DNA from: Monoplex corrugatus
Lineage: Eukaryota > Mollusca > Gastropoda > Littorinimorpha > Ranellidae
NCBI GenBank assembly: GCA_030674185.1
Contig: CM060307.1
Location: 45,473,181-45,537,180 of the forward strand
Direction: 5' to 3'
DNA length: 64,000 bases
Part shown: positions 36,011 to 62,391 of the stretch, one piece after another
How the letters are laid out: every line of letters starts with the position of its first letter
Numbering within the stretch: the stretch's first letter is position 1
Position numbers and translations under genes: made by a program
Notes under the pieces: model-generated
Database searches by the model: none
Seen by the model: only the letters and a program-made list of their open reading frames with translations
What the model was told of the DNA's origin: nothing

Positions 36011-37426
36011 GTCACTGTGACCCTGGTAACAGATCAGATCTCTTCAAACTTCTATATCACTGTGACCCTGGTAACAGATCAGATCTGTTCAAACATCTGT
36101 GTCCACTGTGATCCTGGTAACAGATCAGATTTGTTCAATCAAACTTCTGTGTCCACTGTGACACTGGTAACAGATCAGATTTGTTCGATCAAACTTCTGT
36201 GTCCACTGTGACCCTGGTAACAGATCAGACCTGTTCAAATTTCTGTGTCACTGTGACCCTGGTAACAGATCAGTCCTGTTCAAATTTCTGTGTAACTGTG
36301 ACATTGGTAAGAAATTAGACCTGTTCAAATTTCTGTGTCACTGTGACCCTGGTAACAGATCAGTCCTGTTCAAATTTCTGTGTCACTGTGACATTGGTAA
36401 GAAATTAGACCTGTTCAAATTTCTGTGTCACTGTGACCCTGGTAACAGATCAGTCCTGTTCAAATTTCTGTGTTACTGTGACCCTGGTAACAGATCAGAT
36501 TTATTCAATCAAACTTCTTTGTCCACTGTGACCCTGGTAACAGATCAGACCTGTTCAAATTTCTGTGTTACTGTGACCCTGGTAACAGATCACACCTGTT
36601 CAAATTTCTGTGTCACTGTGACCCTGGTAACAGATCAGATTTATTCAATCAAACTTCTGTGTCCACTGTGACCCTGGTAACAGATCAGACCTGTTCAAAT
36701 TTCTGTGTTACTGTGACCCTGGTAACAGATCACACCTGTTCAAATTTCTGTGTCACTGTGACCCTGGTAACAGATCACACCTGTTCAAATTTCTGTGTTA
36801 CTGTGACCCTGGTAACAGATCAGACCTGTTCAAATTTCTGTGTCACTGTGACCCTGGTAACAGATCAGTCCTGTTCAAATTTCTGTGTCACTGTGACCTT
36901 GGTAACAGATCAGACCTGTTCAAATGTCTGTGTCACTGTGACCCTGGTAACAGATCAGTCCTGTTTAAATTTCTGTGTCACTGTGACCCTGGTAACAGAT
37001 TACACCTGTTCAAATTTCTGTGTCACTGTGACCCTGGTAATAGATCACACCTGTTCAAATTTCTGTGTCACTGTGACCCTGGTCACAGATCAGACCTGTT
37101 CAAACTTCTGTGTCATGTGACCCTGGTAACAGATCAGATTTGTTCAATCAAACTTCTATGTCCATGTGACCCTGGTAACAGATCAGACCTGTTCAAATTT
37201 CTGTATCAATGTGACCCTGGTAACAGATCACACCTGTTCAAATTTCTGTGTCACTGTAACACTGTTAACAGATCAGACCTGTTCAAATTTCTATGTCACT
37301 GTGACCCTGGTAACAGATCGGATCTGTTCAAATTTCTGTGTCACCGTGACCCTGGTAACAGATCACACCTGTTCAAATTCCTGTGTCACTGTGACCCTGG
37401 TAACAGATCAGACATGTTCAAATTTC
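36011..37426. repeat. 45-bp minisatellite (~31 units)
   Basis: Unit: cactgtgaccctggtaacag then atcagacctgttcaaatttctgtgt. A longer variant carries atttgttcaatcaaactt. Nearly every unit has GTGACCCTGGTAAC. The period is a multiple of three, so frames stay open (15-residue VTLVTDQ-type repeats) without being real genes. Lies 1 kb beyond the RAB24 stop. Confidence 0.95.
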
Positions 37427-38344
37427 ATTTCAACTTCCATGCTGGGCTGAATGTAGCCAAATCTAAATCTAAAAACTCTCGGACTCTTTAATAAAGTTTA
37501 TGATCTTTAGCTGAAAGCCATGGCTAATAATCTCAATTTCTGCTTTTTATATTTTCAAGACATTTCATGTTCAACTATAATGTTTTGTCCTACTATGACG
37601 TTTAAGTAATATTCATCACCAAAATATCATTGAAATTTATAATATGTCCACAAGTCAGAAATCTTTGGGGACTGTTTGCTGACTGATACACAAGCAAGTA
37701 CATATTTGTGTTGTTAAAGGAGAACACAAAATGTTTTTTTGAACAATTTATCTCCACTACAACTTCTATCATACTGACAAGTAAATTCACAGTAAAACAG
37801 GAATCATTAAATTCCATCACATTTTCAAATCAAACACCCAAAATACCAGCTAACAATATTAACAAGCAGCTTTCATTTTCAGGGTGAAGAGTGACCCAAT
37901 CAGGACATGAAGTCAGCTGCTGATAATAATGCTCATGCCAGTAACAACATATTCATCACACACCAACTATACAAGTGGATTTCACTAAATTATCAAAAAC
38001 ATTCTACAAACATGTTCACACACACTTAGCAAAATTATCAGAAACATTCTATGAGTATGTTCACACATACTTAGCAAAAGGAGGAAAGACAGACAGTTAA
38101 ATACAAAAAGATATCTGTAATACACTATCTGATGAATAAATCATGTCTGATCATTGTGAAGCAATCTCAAGAAAGATTCACCCCCTCCCCCCTCCCCTTA
38201 CCAGCACATCATTCACCATCCTTACTCTCTGATAGACACACAAAGAGCATCATCATCACACTGAAATCCTGTGTTGTCCAGCATTGAAGGTGTTTGGTGC
38301 AGGTTGTTTAGCACTACAGCATTCACTGGACAGCCAGAACACCA

Positions 38345-52338
<13,994 letters not shown>

Positions 52339-52834
52339 CTTTTTGGAGTCTTGGCACCTGGAACAGCATTGCAGCATTAAATTAGCATTCTGATGCCTTA
52401 AGCTTACCCTGCAGCAAAGACGATTAAATGAGTAGATTATAAACACATATCTGAAAAATGTTACATGAAACAAATCCTAACATTAATTACCCAATTCCTA
52501 ATCACTGGTAGCAAATGTCAGTTGTAACCAATGTCTGCTTGTTTCTCCCCCCTCCCTTCAAAAAAGAAACAAAACAACAAAAAAAAACCCACAAATAAAC
52601 AAGGTGTCTTTCATACCATCAATTACAGACTTAAAAACAATTTGCATGTTTGTGGAATTTCATGTCTTTCACTTGACTGCATTTACGCTTTGCCATTATT
52701 TGTTTTAAGTTTGACTTAGTTACTTAGTACCTTGTAAAAGTGAATAAAAATAATTTTGAAGGGAAACCTGTCTCTTATATCATGTTCGGAAAAAAAGCGT
52801 TTGACCATTACACAATTAACAAAAACTGTGCATG

Positions 52835-52990
52835 TGTAGGTGTGTGTGAATATGTGTATGTGTGTTTGTATGCATGCATGTGCGTGAATATGTGTGTGTG
52901 TTTGTGTGTGTGTATATATAGATGATGTGTGTGTGTGTGTGAGTGTGTTTGTGTGTGTGTGTGTGTTTTGTGTGTGTGTGTGCATGTGTG
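52835..52990. repeat. GT-rich microsatellite
   Basis: Imperfect GT repeats with GTAT and GTTT steps. Confidence 0.9.
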
Positions 52991-53587
52991 TATATATGTA
53001 TATTTGACTCTGTGTGTGTGCATAACTGTGAACTGTGTATCTATGACTGTGCAAGCATTTCCTTTGCATTGCTTCACTGCTTGTTTAACTGCAGTAACTT
53101 AATAGAAGAAGACAGAATGACCTGACAAAAATGCATCTCTTTGTGAGACTTGTACAAGTTGTAGTTGTATGCAGGATCATGTGTGTGAAAAAATTGCTTT
53201 TTGTTCAAAAAGGTTACAAAGTGTATGCACATTCAACACACAAGCACATTCTTTTATAATGTAATCATACTGCCACAGACCACATATACACGTATCATGC
53301 AAATCTTTTCTATGACAGAGAACTCAAACTGAAGTTTAATTATATTTGGGCTAAGAATGTTAATTCATTACATGATAAAAGATTCATGAAAGTTGAAACA
53401 GAACAATGTTTGAGAACAAGATGTCATATGCATTGAGAGTCACTGAAAATGATCTAGTTTATACTACAAGTTAGTCCGACAATGCCAAGTAAAAACATAT
53501 CTTACGTACTCTTATCTTTTCTATGGTATCTATTGCTAAAAAATGGTCATAATAAAACTGACAATGAAGGCAAACATTGCAAAAGTG

Positions 53588-53708
53588 AGTATCCTCACAG
53601 TTGCCTAGCACCATGACATCACTGCTCTTTCCATATATATCTGTGAGGTATCCTCACAGTTGCCTAGCACCATGACATCATTGTTCATTCCATATAATTA
53701 TATCTATG
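53588..53708. repeat. ~58-bp direct duplication
   Basis: gtatcctcacagttgcctag...tccatata...ctgtgag occurs twice in tandem with small differences. Confidence 0.88.
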
Positions 53709-54479
53709 AGGCTATGTCAGACAGCAACCAGTCAGATTTAAGTGTAGACTGTGCTAAGTGCAAAGAAAGAAGCCTATGTTCAATATATATATCGTACTAC
53801 TTGAACAGAACTTTGTTTGTATGTCACAGTACAAAACTTTAGTAATGGTGCAGTTTTGCTCTTTCATGAATTTTGCATACGAAGATGGCATAACAAGTCC
53901 TAGTTCTAACCCTAACCCAATCCCAACACCTCAACCTTGGAACTGATTTTCTCTGTGAGTGGACTGCTGATTCTGAGGATGAAAGTTTGAGGTAGGCCCA
54001 AGATTAAAACTGGGTTAAATACACAACAATATCAGTGAAGTCAAGCCATATATATAGGCACTTAGGCACTACCTCTATGGGGTATATTCCATCTCGTCAA
54101 AGTTTATGCCCCATTTCCAGGAAGTTTCATGAGCACATTTGAGTCTGTCTCAGCAGAGTCTGTTATATTTATGGTCTCTGTGGTGGTATATAAAATGTAT
54201 GACTACCGTGTCAGTTTTAAATATCTATTCATCACCACTGAAGCTCACTCACTCAACTTACTATCTTAGTATCTAATATCTTCAAACAAGTTTTGTCAAG
54301 AGCAGAACAACAAATCTGACCTGTAATGCCCAAACAACCGAATCTGTCCGCTTTAGGCAGATGTCATCTCAAGCAACATCAAATAATGTAGTAAACAACA
54401 GGAAACTGGGTAATAAATCGGAAAATCCCAAATGACCAGTTAATAAAACCGTCTGTCAGTGTCAGAGTGTGTTCAGTTG

Positions 54480-54960
54480 TTTTCTTCCGGCTTACATCAC
54501 CTGATCACGCCCTGGAGAACAAGTATTTCACGTTGATTTACTCAAAAAAGAAAACATGTTAATCTACTCATAATCACTTTTAGACAGTAATGAAGCTCGA
54601 TGAACAGGGACTGGGCATTTCAAACCTCAGTACCACTAGTGTAGCAAGGAAAAACAGCTGTGTCAAGGCCACCCACACTGGGATGAGGAAACTATGACCC
54701 ATTGAACATAGAGTTCTTTCCCTTGCCAAGTAAGATTATCTTTTTCTTACGTCTTTGAGCTAATATTATCACACGACGGGACCACCCTGCTGACAATGTG
54801 GTTCGGGCGGGGTTGGGTCAATTGTAATTCATCCACCATCTCTCCGCCTTGGGGGCTGAGCCCGTACGAATTTGAAACACGAACAAACGACAACAACGCT
54901 CATGACCGTCCAGAGACTTTAGAGCTTGTATGAGTTTGTCCAAGAGGTAATCAATACGCT
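54480..54960 (-). promoter_or_regulatory. Candidate RAB24 promoter / 5' end region
   Basis: Upstream of the RAB24 5'UTR acceptor, this is the first stretch with more CpG and GC. It has an ETS-type CCGGAAG on the minus strand (54484-54490), a site frequent in housekeeping promoters, and a GC-rich patch at about 54770-54870. No TATA box or initiator stands out. The A/C-rich minus-gene composition also fades here. Weak evidence only. Confidence 0.25.
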
Positions 54961-55114
54961 CGGGTAATCAAGTATTCGCTCCACCCTAAATCTATCAGTG
55001 GCAGTCTGGCAAGCTCAGAGAATCTTCGCGAAATCGTATGGTTATGCGCTGCCGCAGGCCGGCAAGGTCTGCAAACTTCAAAGTTTGAAGTTTAGTTTGC
55101 AGTTCGTGCTAGCA

Positions 55115-55235
55115 TTCGGACAGTTCCATATGCGCTCCACCCAATCTGCCACCTGTTACCCAGCAGACTCCTTGAGCATGCACAAAGCCGTATGCACTGG
55201 CAAAGTCTTGAAATGGAAGGTGGAAGTGGATAGGA
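55115..55235 (+). mobile_element. CAGTTTC-type SINE fragment
   Basis: catatgcgctccacccaatc, ctccttgagcatgcacaaag, ccgtatgcactggcaaagtc. A second partial copy lies 200 bases before the fuller one. The 54998-55312 open frame is an artefact of this repeat. Confidence 0.55.
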
Positions 55236-55437
55236 AAACTCCCATATCTTCAAAACGTTTTGTTATTCAAAAGCCAATCAAGGGACTCACTGGACCTGTG
55301 TTAATGCTATAGTCCTTGTTACATTACACATATAACATGAGCATAAAGATATGTAGGTGGAATATATTACTCTAAACAAATGAAATAAAAACAAATTATG
55401 AAAACATAACCAGCAAAGACTACAAAGGAAAGGCATC

Positions 55438-55600
55438 AGTTTCAGTTTCAGTTTCTGTTTCTCAAGATGACGTCTCCGCGCTCGGAACGAATTCCGTATG
55501 CACTAACGTCACAGGTGCCATGTGTACAGAGATCATGGCCTGCACATAAACCCACGAGCTGGCCAGGTCCTGAGGCCCTACCTAGACTATATTTTACCAA
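55438..55600 (+). mobile_element. CAGTTTC-type SINE
   Basis: Head cagtttcagtttcagtttct, then ctcaagatgacgtctccgcg, ctcggaacgaattccgtatg and ctggccaggtcctgaggccc. Matches my memory of a SINE common in marine gastropods. Confidence 0.6.
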
Positions 55601-55827
55601 ATCTATATTTTATACTGGTATTTTATCAGCCTACCACGGGAATAATCTTGGTTACATGTAAATGACATGTGTATCTTACCTTCGAAAAAGGAACATATGT
55701 ATAATGTAAATAAATAATTAAAGGTCTGAATCAGCCCCCCCCCCCCCCTTTCCCAGTCAATGCCCAAATGCTACATGGAGTGGGAGTGGTTATATGGATA
55801 GAGACAATGACAATTGCACTTGTTGTT

Positions 55828-55989
55828 TGTTCGTCTGTGATCTTACGTTTACGCTTGACAAAGCCCAGTTGGCCAAAAATTTGTGCCTGTCTTGTCTGAT
55901 TGTATTAAACACGCGTTCTGATTCTATTTTCGTGATTTTCTGGTTCCTGTTTACTTGAACGCGGGCGGTGGGACTTGTTTTGGATTTCT
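55828..55989 (+). repeat. Dispersed repeat, copy of the 3.9-kb inverted-repeat arm
   Basis: Shares a long alignment with 3858-4021, including tgatcttac, cttgacaaag, agttgg, tttgtgcctgtcttgtctg, tggttcctgttt and cttgttttggatttct. Same orientation as the right arm. No coding content; family not identified. Confidence 0.8.
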
Positions 55990-56030
55990 TACAACACGTG
56001 TAGGCCTATAGCAATGCCGATTTTTTAAAA

Positions 56031-56216
56031 ACACTTTGAACATATGCTCATAGTTTTGTGTTACCAGCAAATCATTGAAACATTTTGAACATGTGCACAT
56101 AGTTTTGTGTTAACAGCAAATAATTCATTGAAACATTTTGAACATGTGCACATAGTTTTGTGTCACCAGCAAATAATTCATTGAAGCAGTTTGAACATGT
56201 GCACATAGTTTTGTCT
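56031..56216. repeat. ~53-bp minisatellite (4 units)
   Basis: Unit includes ttgaacatgtgcacatagtt, ttgtgttaccagcaaataat and tcattgaaacat; the first unit is shorter. Confidence 0.9.
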
Positions 56217-56563
56217 CGTATTTCATTAAAACAGTTAACGGTATCAAGCACTCAGTTGTTTAACGCGCTTGGCGCACGGCTGTTTCCTTCTCTTGGCTGC
56301 CACGTCTCAAGTTGTGTCTTGTTTTCCTACTCATTTCATGCTCTGTTCAGTCTTTTCGCGGCAGACAACTTTAATCCGGTCAGCAAAGTTTGGAAGGAAG
56401 GTTGGTTATCGGGTGAGGGGCAGGCGGCATGGAGGAAAGACATGTTAGTGTTGACTTGTGTCTTGAAGCCACATTGACAATCCTGTTAGCTAGTGTGTTG
56501 TTGGCTTTCAGGTTATGGTCGTTGATCCACAGGCACTTCATTTGTCTACTTTCACAAAAAATG

Positions 56564-57101
56564 TATTATATTATATTATATTATATTATATTATATTATA
56601 TTATATTATATTATATTATATTATATTATAATATTTTATTATATTATATTATATTATATTATATTATATTATATTATATTATATTATATTATATTATATC
56701 ATATCATATCATATCATATATCATATCATATCATATATCATATCAATATATCATATCATATCATATCATATCATATCATATATCATATCATATCATACCA
56801 TACCATATCATATCATATCATATCATATCATATCATATCATATCATATCATATCATATCATATCATATATATCATATCATATCATATCATATCATACCAT
56901 ATCATATATCATATCATATCATCATATCATATCATATCATATCATATCATATCATATCATATCATATCATATATCATATCATATCATATCATATCATATC
57001 ATATCATATCATATCATATCATATCATATATCATATCATATCATATTGTATTGTATTGTATTGTACTGCACTGTACTGTATTGTATTGTATTGTATTGTA
57101 T
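56564..57101. repeat. Pentanucleotide array in three zones
   Basis: (TTATA)n at about 56564-56698, then (TCATA)n at about 56699-57043, then (TTGTA/CTGTA)n at about 57044-57101. It stays in phase for most of its length, so a 247-codon Ile/Tyr/Ser frame is open; this is not a gene. Confidence 0.96.
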
Positions 57102-57104
57102 CTA

Positions 57105-57225
57105 TGTCTTGTCACACAGATTTTCCATGCGAATTTCGGGTTACTGTGCCTGGAGAGAGTATGTGGCCATAATGCATTTTCCCCCTTTATTTTTCCCTTT
57201 TCTCTTTTCAGGACCGTACGTATAT
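57105..57225. mobile_element. Partial SINE-like relic
   Basis: cttgtcacacagattttcca, tgcgaatttcgggttactgt and gcctggagagagt resemble part of the same gastropod repeat as at 26850-27165. Weak. Confidence 0.35.
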
Positions 57226-57539
57226 TCAAATAAATGCCAACATACTTGCCAGTGCGACGAATATTCTATGTCTGGGAAGATCCGAGGTCCTAGGCAGTCA
57301 CTGAAAATCATACTTTTGTACACAAAATCTGGATTTCAAACCACTGAAAATGAGTAGTCGGAGAAAGTGGCCGAAAATACACCATGAAAGGAGAAAAAGG
57401 AGCCATCATCAGTTAAACAAACATTGGCACCGTCTCAGTAGTAACACCGTGCAGACTCATGAAGCGTGATATAGAAAATATTTAGACTTTTCCTGAATCA
57501 GAGATGACAGAAATTCAACCCATACCTTAAATTAGAACC

Positions 57540-57722
57540 CATAACATACGTCAAGTAGGATCTCAAGGCCAGTGCTTACGGCTTATGCAAAGTTCATACT
57601 GGATCTTCTCCATCACATGGCATCTGTGACGTTGTGGCGTCAGTGCATAATGGATTTATTCCGAACGTCTTCGGGCGCAAAGACGCCATCTTAAGAAACT
57701 GAAACTGAAAACTGAAACTTAC
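57540..57722 (-). mobile_element. CAGTTTC-type SINE, reverse copy
   Basis: The minus strand starts aagtttcagttttcagtttc and continues with aagatggcgtctttgcgccc and gcactggccttgagatccta, in the block order of the 55438 copy. Confidence 0.6.
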
Positions 57723-57739
57723 AGTCCTTTGAGTCTTTG

Positions 57740-58105
57740 AGTTTCTCGCTCTCTCTCTCTTTCATTTTCTCTCTCTCTCTCTCTCATTCTCCCCCCCCCC
57801 ACCCCTCTCTCTCTCTCATTCTCTGTCTTTCTCTCTCTCTCTTTCTCATTCTCTCTCTTTCTCTCTCTCTGTCTTTCTCTCTGTCTCTCTCATCCATCCA
57901 TCCCGCCCTCCCTTTCTCTGTGTGTTTCTCTGAGGGAGTGCTATCACTGCACTTTCAATTTTCATGAACATTTCAGGCTCTCTGTCTCTGTCTCTCTGTC
58001 TCTCTCTTTGTCTCTCTGTCTCTCTCTTTCTCTGTCTGTCTGTCTGCCTGTCTGTCTCTTTCTCATTCTCTCTCTCTTTCTCTTTCTCTCTTTCTTTCTC
58101 GATCG
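57740..58105. repeat. CT-rich microsatellite blocks
   Basis: Two CT/CTGT blocks (57740-57900 and 57976-58105) with a C run near 57790. Confidence 0.92.
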
Positions 58106-58723
58106 CTCGCTCGCTATGCTAAAGAAAGTGTTGAACGAGGAGCTATTCCTGAGATATAATAAATCGTATTAAAATCTCTGTCTGTCTGACCTAACGTCTC
58201 TGGGTATTCTGTCAGTGGTGTTGGTGTAACCCATTACTCAACCGGTCATTTTTTTTCCTGCTTCATCTTCTTTGTCATTCCTGTATCATTGCCCCATCCC
58301 GCTCCTTTCAGCTCTCCAACGCGCTTCTTAACCCAAATTTGTTCACTGTGTGTTGTTCATTTGTCAATACAAATTAATCTCCTTTGGAGAGAGTAGTGGC
58401 ATCAAAGAGTGCAGCGGCCAACACTGAACCCGGTGACGCCTACAGGTGAGACCACAGACATCCTAAATATATAGGATGTCTGTGGGTGAGACATGTGAAG
58501 TGGCATGGTGTAAATGTATTAAATAACACAGAAAATACTGGAATTTAAAACAACAACACTTAAACAACCTAGTTTGTTTCACGGCTGCCAGTGACAAGAT
58601 GTCCATGGAAGCCAGCAATGTGAAGCTGCCATGAGATCACTTACCCACTACAAGAGACTGCGCGCTGTTGTCAGGTCTCTTTGATGTAGTTTAGAAAGTG
58701 CTTGTTCTGATCCAACAGACCTA

Positions 58724-59244
58724 TTAACCCTTTAACTTCCGCGCCATATCCACCAACTGCAAAAACTTAACCCTTTGACTCCGTCACCCCATACACCAGC
58801 TTCCTGAGGGAGTCAAAGGGTTAAATTTTTGCTTTGCTTGCATGGTTGACAATACAGGATGCTGGTGAACAGGGTATGGGAGTCAAAGGGTTAAGTTTTT
58901 GCTTTGCTTGCATGGTTGACAGTATAGGATGCTGGTGAACAGGGTATGGGAGTCAAAAGGTTAAGTTTTTGCTTTGCTTGCATGGTTGACAATACAGGAT
59001 GCTGGTGAACAGGGTATGGGAGTCAAAGGGTTAGGTTTTTGCTTTGCTTGCATGGTTGACAATACAGGATGCTGGTGAACAGGGTATGGGAGTCAAAGGG
59101 TTAAGTTTTTGCTTTGCTTGCATGGTTGACAATACAGGATGCTGGTGAACAGGGTATGGGAGTCAAAGGGTTAAGTTTTTGCTTTGCTTGCATGGTTGAC
59201 AATACAGGATGCTGGTGAACAAGGTGCGGGAGTCAAAGGGTTAA
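58724..59244. mobile_element. TTAA hairpin element, copy 12, with 70-bp amplification
   Basis: Left outer and inner arms are followed by six tandem copies of the right segment (gtttttgctttgcttgcatg, gttgacaatacaggatgctg, then gtgaacagggtatgggagtc aaaggg). The TTAA-derived step recurs at 58821, 58891, 58961, 59031, 59101, 59171 and 59241, exactly every 70 bases. Confidence 0.9.
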
Positions 59245-59465
59245 GCACCCTTCTGAGGACAGTGGTCGCTCAGTCGCTGAGCCGGACTCAGTAAGTGTCA
59301 CCATGCAAAGGAGACTGCCACAGTGTCTGTCCAACGACAGCCAGCATTGACCCCAAGGTAAATGACTTTATGCACGTTACTAGGTCAGAAACAAATCCTG
59401 TGGTCATTATGAGATCAGGGCATGAGGATCAACAGAATCTTGGACAAGATTCACACAATCTTGCA

Positions 59466-59890
59466 AGATGATAATGATGATGGGAATGATAATGATGATC
59501 ATCATCATCATGTGCCTGCCAAATGGCGTTGGAGATCATGGCCTATTATATGCATCTATCCCTTGTCGCTGCAAGTAAGCTACATTTCCCATCCTCTGTC
59601 CTCAGCCACTCTACAAGTACGTCCAATCTTGTCTCCCTATGTTTACCTGGTGCTCTCTTTCCCTCCAGCTTTCCTGTTGTGAAAAGGTGCTCTAATTTCT
59701 CTTTCTTCATAAAATGTCCTATAAATGTTGCTTGTCTTTTCCTAAATCTTCTTTACTAATGTTCTTCTTGTGTCTGCCTCCTTCAAGACTGCCTCCTTTG
59801 TTTTCTTTGCTGTCCCTGGAACTCTCACAACATTCTTCTTAGAAACCACATTTCAGTTGCCTCAATCTTGTTTTGACTTTGCATGCAGAT
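59466..59890 (-). mobile_element. RTE/CR1-like LINE 3' end, decayed
   Basis: In minus frames with many stops one can read KIEATEMWFLRRML, FIGHFMKKEKLEHLFTTGK, LEGKRAPGK and LVEWLRTE, the C-terminal region of animal non-LTR retrotransposons. Followed on the plus-strand left side by a GAT/CAT trinucleotide tail (59466-59512). More decayed but longer than the 43.8-kb copy and in the same orientation. Confidence 0.75.
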
Positions 59891-61083
59891 AATAATGATG
59901 AAGGACATGATGGTAATGATGATGCTGAGGAATTCCATTTCGGATCGCATGACAAAGATGAATTCTGCACTTCCTTTTCGTAAGATATCCTGGCATCGAC
60001 TAGAAAGCCATCAAAAGTTATTGTTCTTTCATCCTATGTCCTCGCCCTCTTCTTCACTTAACTCCATATCTTACATCGTGTTAGGTTGTCTTTCGTCCCA
60101 CGCGAAGGACTATGCTCCATATCCACACGTTTGTGTGCTTGTTTGTCTCTCGATATGATTATACACATCTGCTTGTATGCTGGCATGTCTATCTACCTGT
60201 CCATACAAGATGTCCGTGAACCTATGTGCAGATCGACTGAATGTGGTTAGGGAATTGTCTAATCGTTCAAGTACAAATCATATTACTGTCTAGGTCTCTC
60301 TTCTTTCTCTTTTTGCTTTTTTTTTTTATTATCTTTTTCGTGTTAAACAACATGGATTGAAGAAAAAATGGATTTATTTTATACTGAAAACTAGTGATCA
60401 TAGCGATGGAGGTTTCCCACAGTATGGTCAACACGGCACCAACCAGTGTTCGCTGTTGGGCGCCTTTGCAGCTTATTCAGTTAAGTCTACACTAACAATA
60501 CAGGGGGTGGACAGGGGAGTCCTGCATTGTAGTCTCCTTCACACCTTGTTTTTCCAACCACCACCCTCTGTAAGGCAAAACAAAATAAAGAAGCCCTCCA
60601 CCCCCGTTCCACCCCATTCGCAACTCCCCCCTCCCCACTGCAAGTTTCTCTCGCACCCTTCACCCCTTTTCTTCCGATTCCCGATAATAAAAAGCAATTT
60701 GTGAAGTGCTGTCAGCCGCGTCGAATTGCTTATGGGGTGACATATCACCAGTGTGTTGTATCCTAGAACAGTAGGTAGTCTGTATCCGGTATCTGTGGGT
60801 GTTAACAATAGAGACACCTTCGTGTGATGATAGGCTTGTGTCGATTATGTACGTGCTGTCTCTGTTAGTCCAGTAAATCAATAGCTCACTAATCTGCCAC
60901 TTACTGGGAAACACCTGAGACATTCAGTCTTTCCTGTTGTGATCTTCCCTGGTCCTGGGCTGTCCAACGTTGTTCTGAATCAGCGGTGAGATGCAGAAAA
61001 GGTTCGTCTGTGGAGAGTCATTGTAGACGTTGAAAACGACTTCGATTGCCTCCTCATGGGTGAAATGTTTTTGTTTCAGTTTG

Positions 61084-61273
61084 TGTACAGGCGTGTGAGA
61101 CTGTTGACTGTGCAGACAGTGGTGTTCTACTGTTGAAGTGAGTTTGTGTTAAAGTGTGTTTGGTGAGACTGTTGACCGTTCAGACAGTGGTGTTGACTGT
61201 ACAGACAGTGGTGGTGACTATACAGACAGTTGTGTTGACTGTACAGACAGTGGTGTTGACTGTACAGACAGTG
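61084..61273. repeat. 21-bp minisatellite (~6-8 units)
   Basis: Unit cagacagtggtgttgactgta, with scattered variants; open frame of VDCTDSG type is an artefact. Confidence 0.88.
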
Positions 61274-61417
61274 ATATTCTACCATTGATCAGAGTGTGTG
61301 TTGTTGTGGTTCAAACGCACTCGGCTCGTAAGTCTTCTTTTGGTGTGACTTGTCTCTGGTGAATTACTTGTCGACAACAACATACAGTAAGTCTTTTGCT
61401 CTCTCTCTCTCTCTGTA

Positions 61418-61418
<1 letters not shown>

Positions 61419-61475
<57 letters not shown>
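61419..61475. repeat. (GT)n microsatellite
   Basis: About 27 GT repeats followed by GCGCGCGC. Confidence 0.95.
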
Positions 61476-61485
<10 letters not shown>

Positions 61486-62091
61486 TGTGTTTACGTGCGT
61501 GTGTGTGTATTTGTTTTCTATATGCAAGACAAATATCACTATTACAATTAGATTTTGTACCGGTACATTTCCCCGAACTACAGCACTGATCATGTCTGCC
61601 CGTAGGCTCATATTTTATTTTAACCTTATGTTACTTTTTCAGCCTTGTCATTGTTTATTATTATTAGATTAGATTAGACTATTAGGGTTATTGTTCTCTG
61701 CAGAGTTATCTTATGAAAACGAGGAGGAGGAGGAAGAAGAAGAAGATAAAGAAAAAGAAAAAGAAGAAGAAGAAAGGTAAATGACTAAAATTTAAAAGAA
61801 AGATTCAAAAAGACAGAAAAGAAAAGACTGCATTGTGTAGCCTAATGATGGTGACTGTAGTTATATGAAAGCTTCTTTTACGTGCAGTGACACGTCTTGT
61901 TGATACATAATACGAAGAATGTACTATAGTAACCCCCTGTCCTCACCCAGGTACCGCTGTAACTTTCTTCTGTGTCTCTTACTTCCACCTCTTTCTCCTT
62001 GATTTTTTTTCTGTCAAGTTTTATTTCCCCCATCACTCAGTGTGGCAATATTTATGCGGCCAATTGAATAAGAAGGCTGTACATCAAAAGC

Positions 62092-62152
62092 CAGAGAGAG
62101 AGAGAGAGAGAGGGAGGGAGGGACAGAGACAGAGACAGACAGAGACAGAGAG
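62092..62152. repeat. (GA)n / (CAGA)n tract
   Basis: GA, GGGA and GACAGA repeats. Confidence 0.9.
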
Positions 62153-62240
62153 AGAACGCACTTTTATTTCATGGTGGTAAAAATTGTTGGCCAAAAGTCT
62201 TGTTTATCGTCTTTAAAGAGATTGTTTCATTATTGACTGT

Positions 62241-62357
62241 AGGTGTGTGTGTGTATGCCCCCGCGCGCGGGGGCGTGTGTATGTGTATGTGTGTGTGTGC
62301 ATGCGTGCGAGGGCGCGCGTGCGCGTGTGCGTGTGAGTGTGTGTGTGTGTGGTGGTG

Positions 62358-62391
<34 letters not shown>

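Larger units (their letters stand above)
26600..38344 (-). other. 3' flank / possible long 3'UTR of RAB24
   Basis: A/C-rich on the plus strand and without recognised exons apart from transposon relics. It contains a SINE relic (26850-27165), a retroelement (28262-28775), hairpin elements, a mariner (30716-32055), a LINE 3' end (34595-34983) and a 45-bp minisatellite (36011-37426). A minus-strand AATAAA lies near 26620 and ATTAAA near 37490; I cannot say which, if either, ends the RAB24 mRNA. The frame at 33537-34140 resembles nothing I know. Confidence 0.35.
52360..54480. other. Probable RAB24 5' intron/upstream sequence
   Basis: No coding exon seen. A GT-rich microsatellite lies at about 52835-52990 and a 58-bp direct duplication (cctcacagttgcctagcacc motif) at 53588-53708. 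Confidence 0.4.

Noticed and set aside
36659..37491. 15-residue repeat frames (VTLVTDQTCSNFC)
   Set aside because: Product of the 45-bp minisatellite; period divisible by three.
54998..55312. 104-codon plus-strand frame
   Set aside because: Built from CAGTTTC-type SINE fragments; the same sequence recurs at 51053-51185 and 55438-55600.
56429..57172. 247-codon Tyr/Ile/Ser-rich frame
   Set aside because: Pentanucleotide repeat translated; no coding evidence.
61697..61777. Possible exon between ctgcag and gtaaat (ENEEEEEEEDKEKEKEEEE)
   Set aside because: Purine-only low complexity, no partner exons and all frames end at once nearby.
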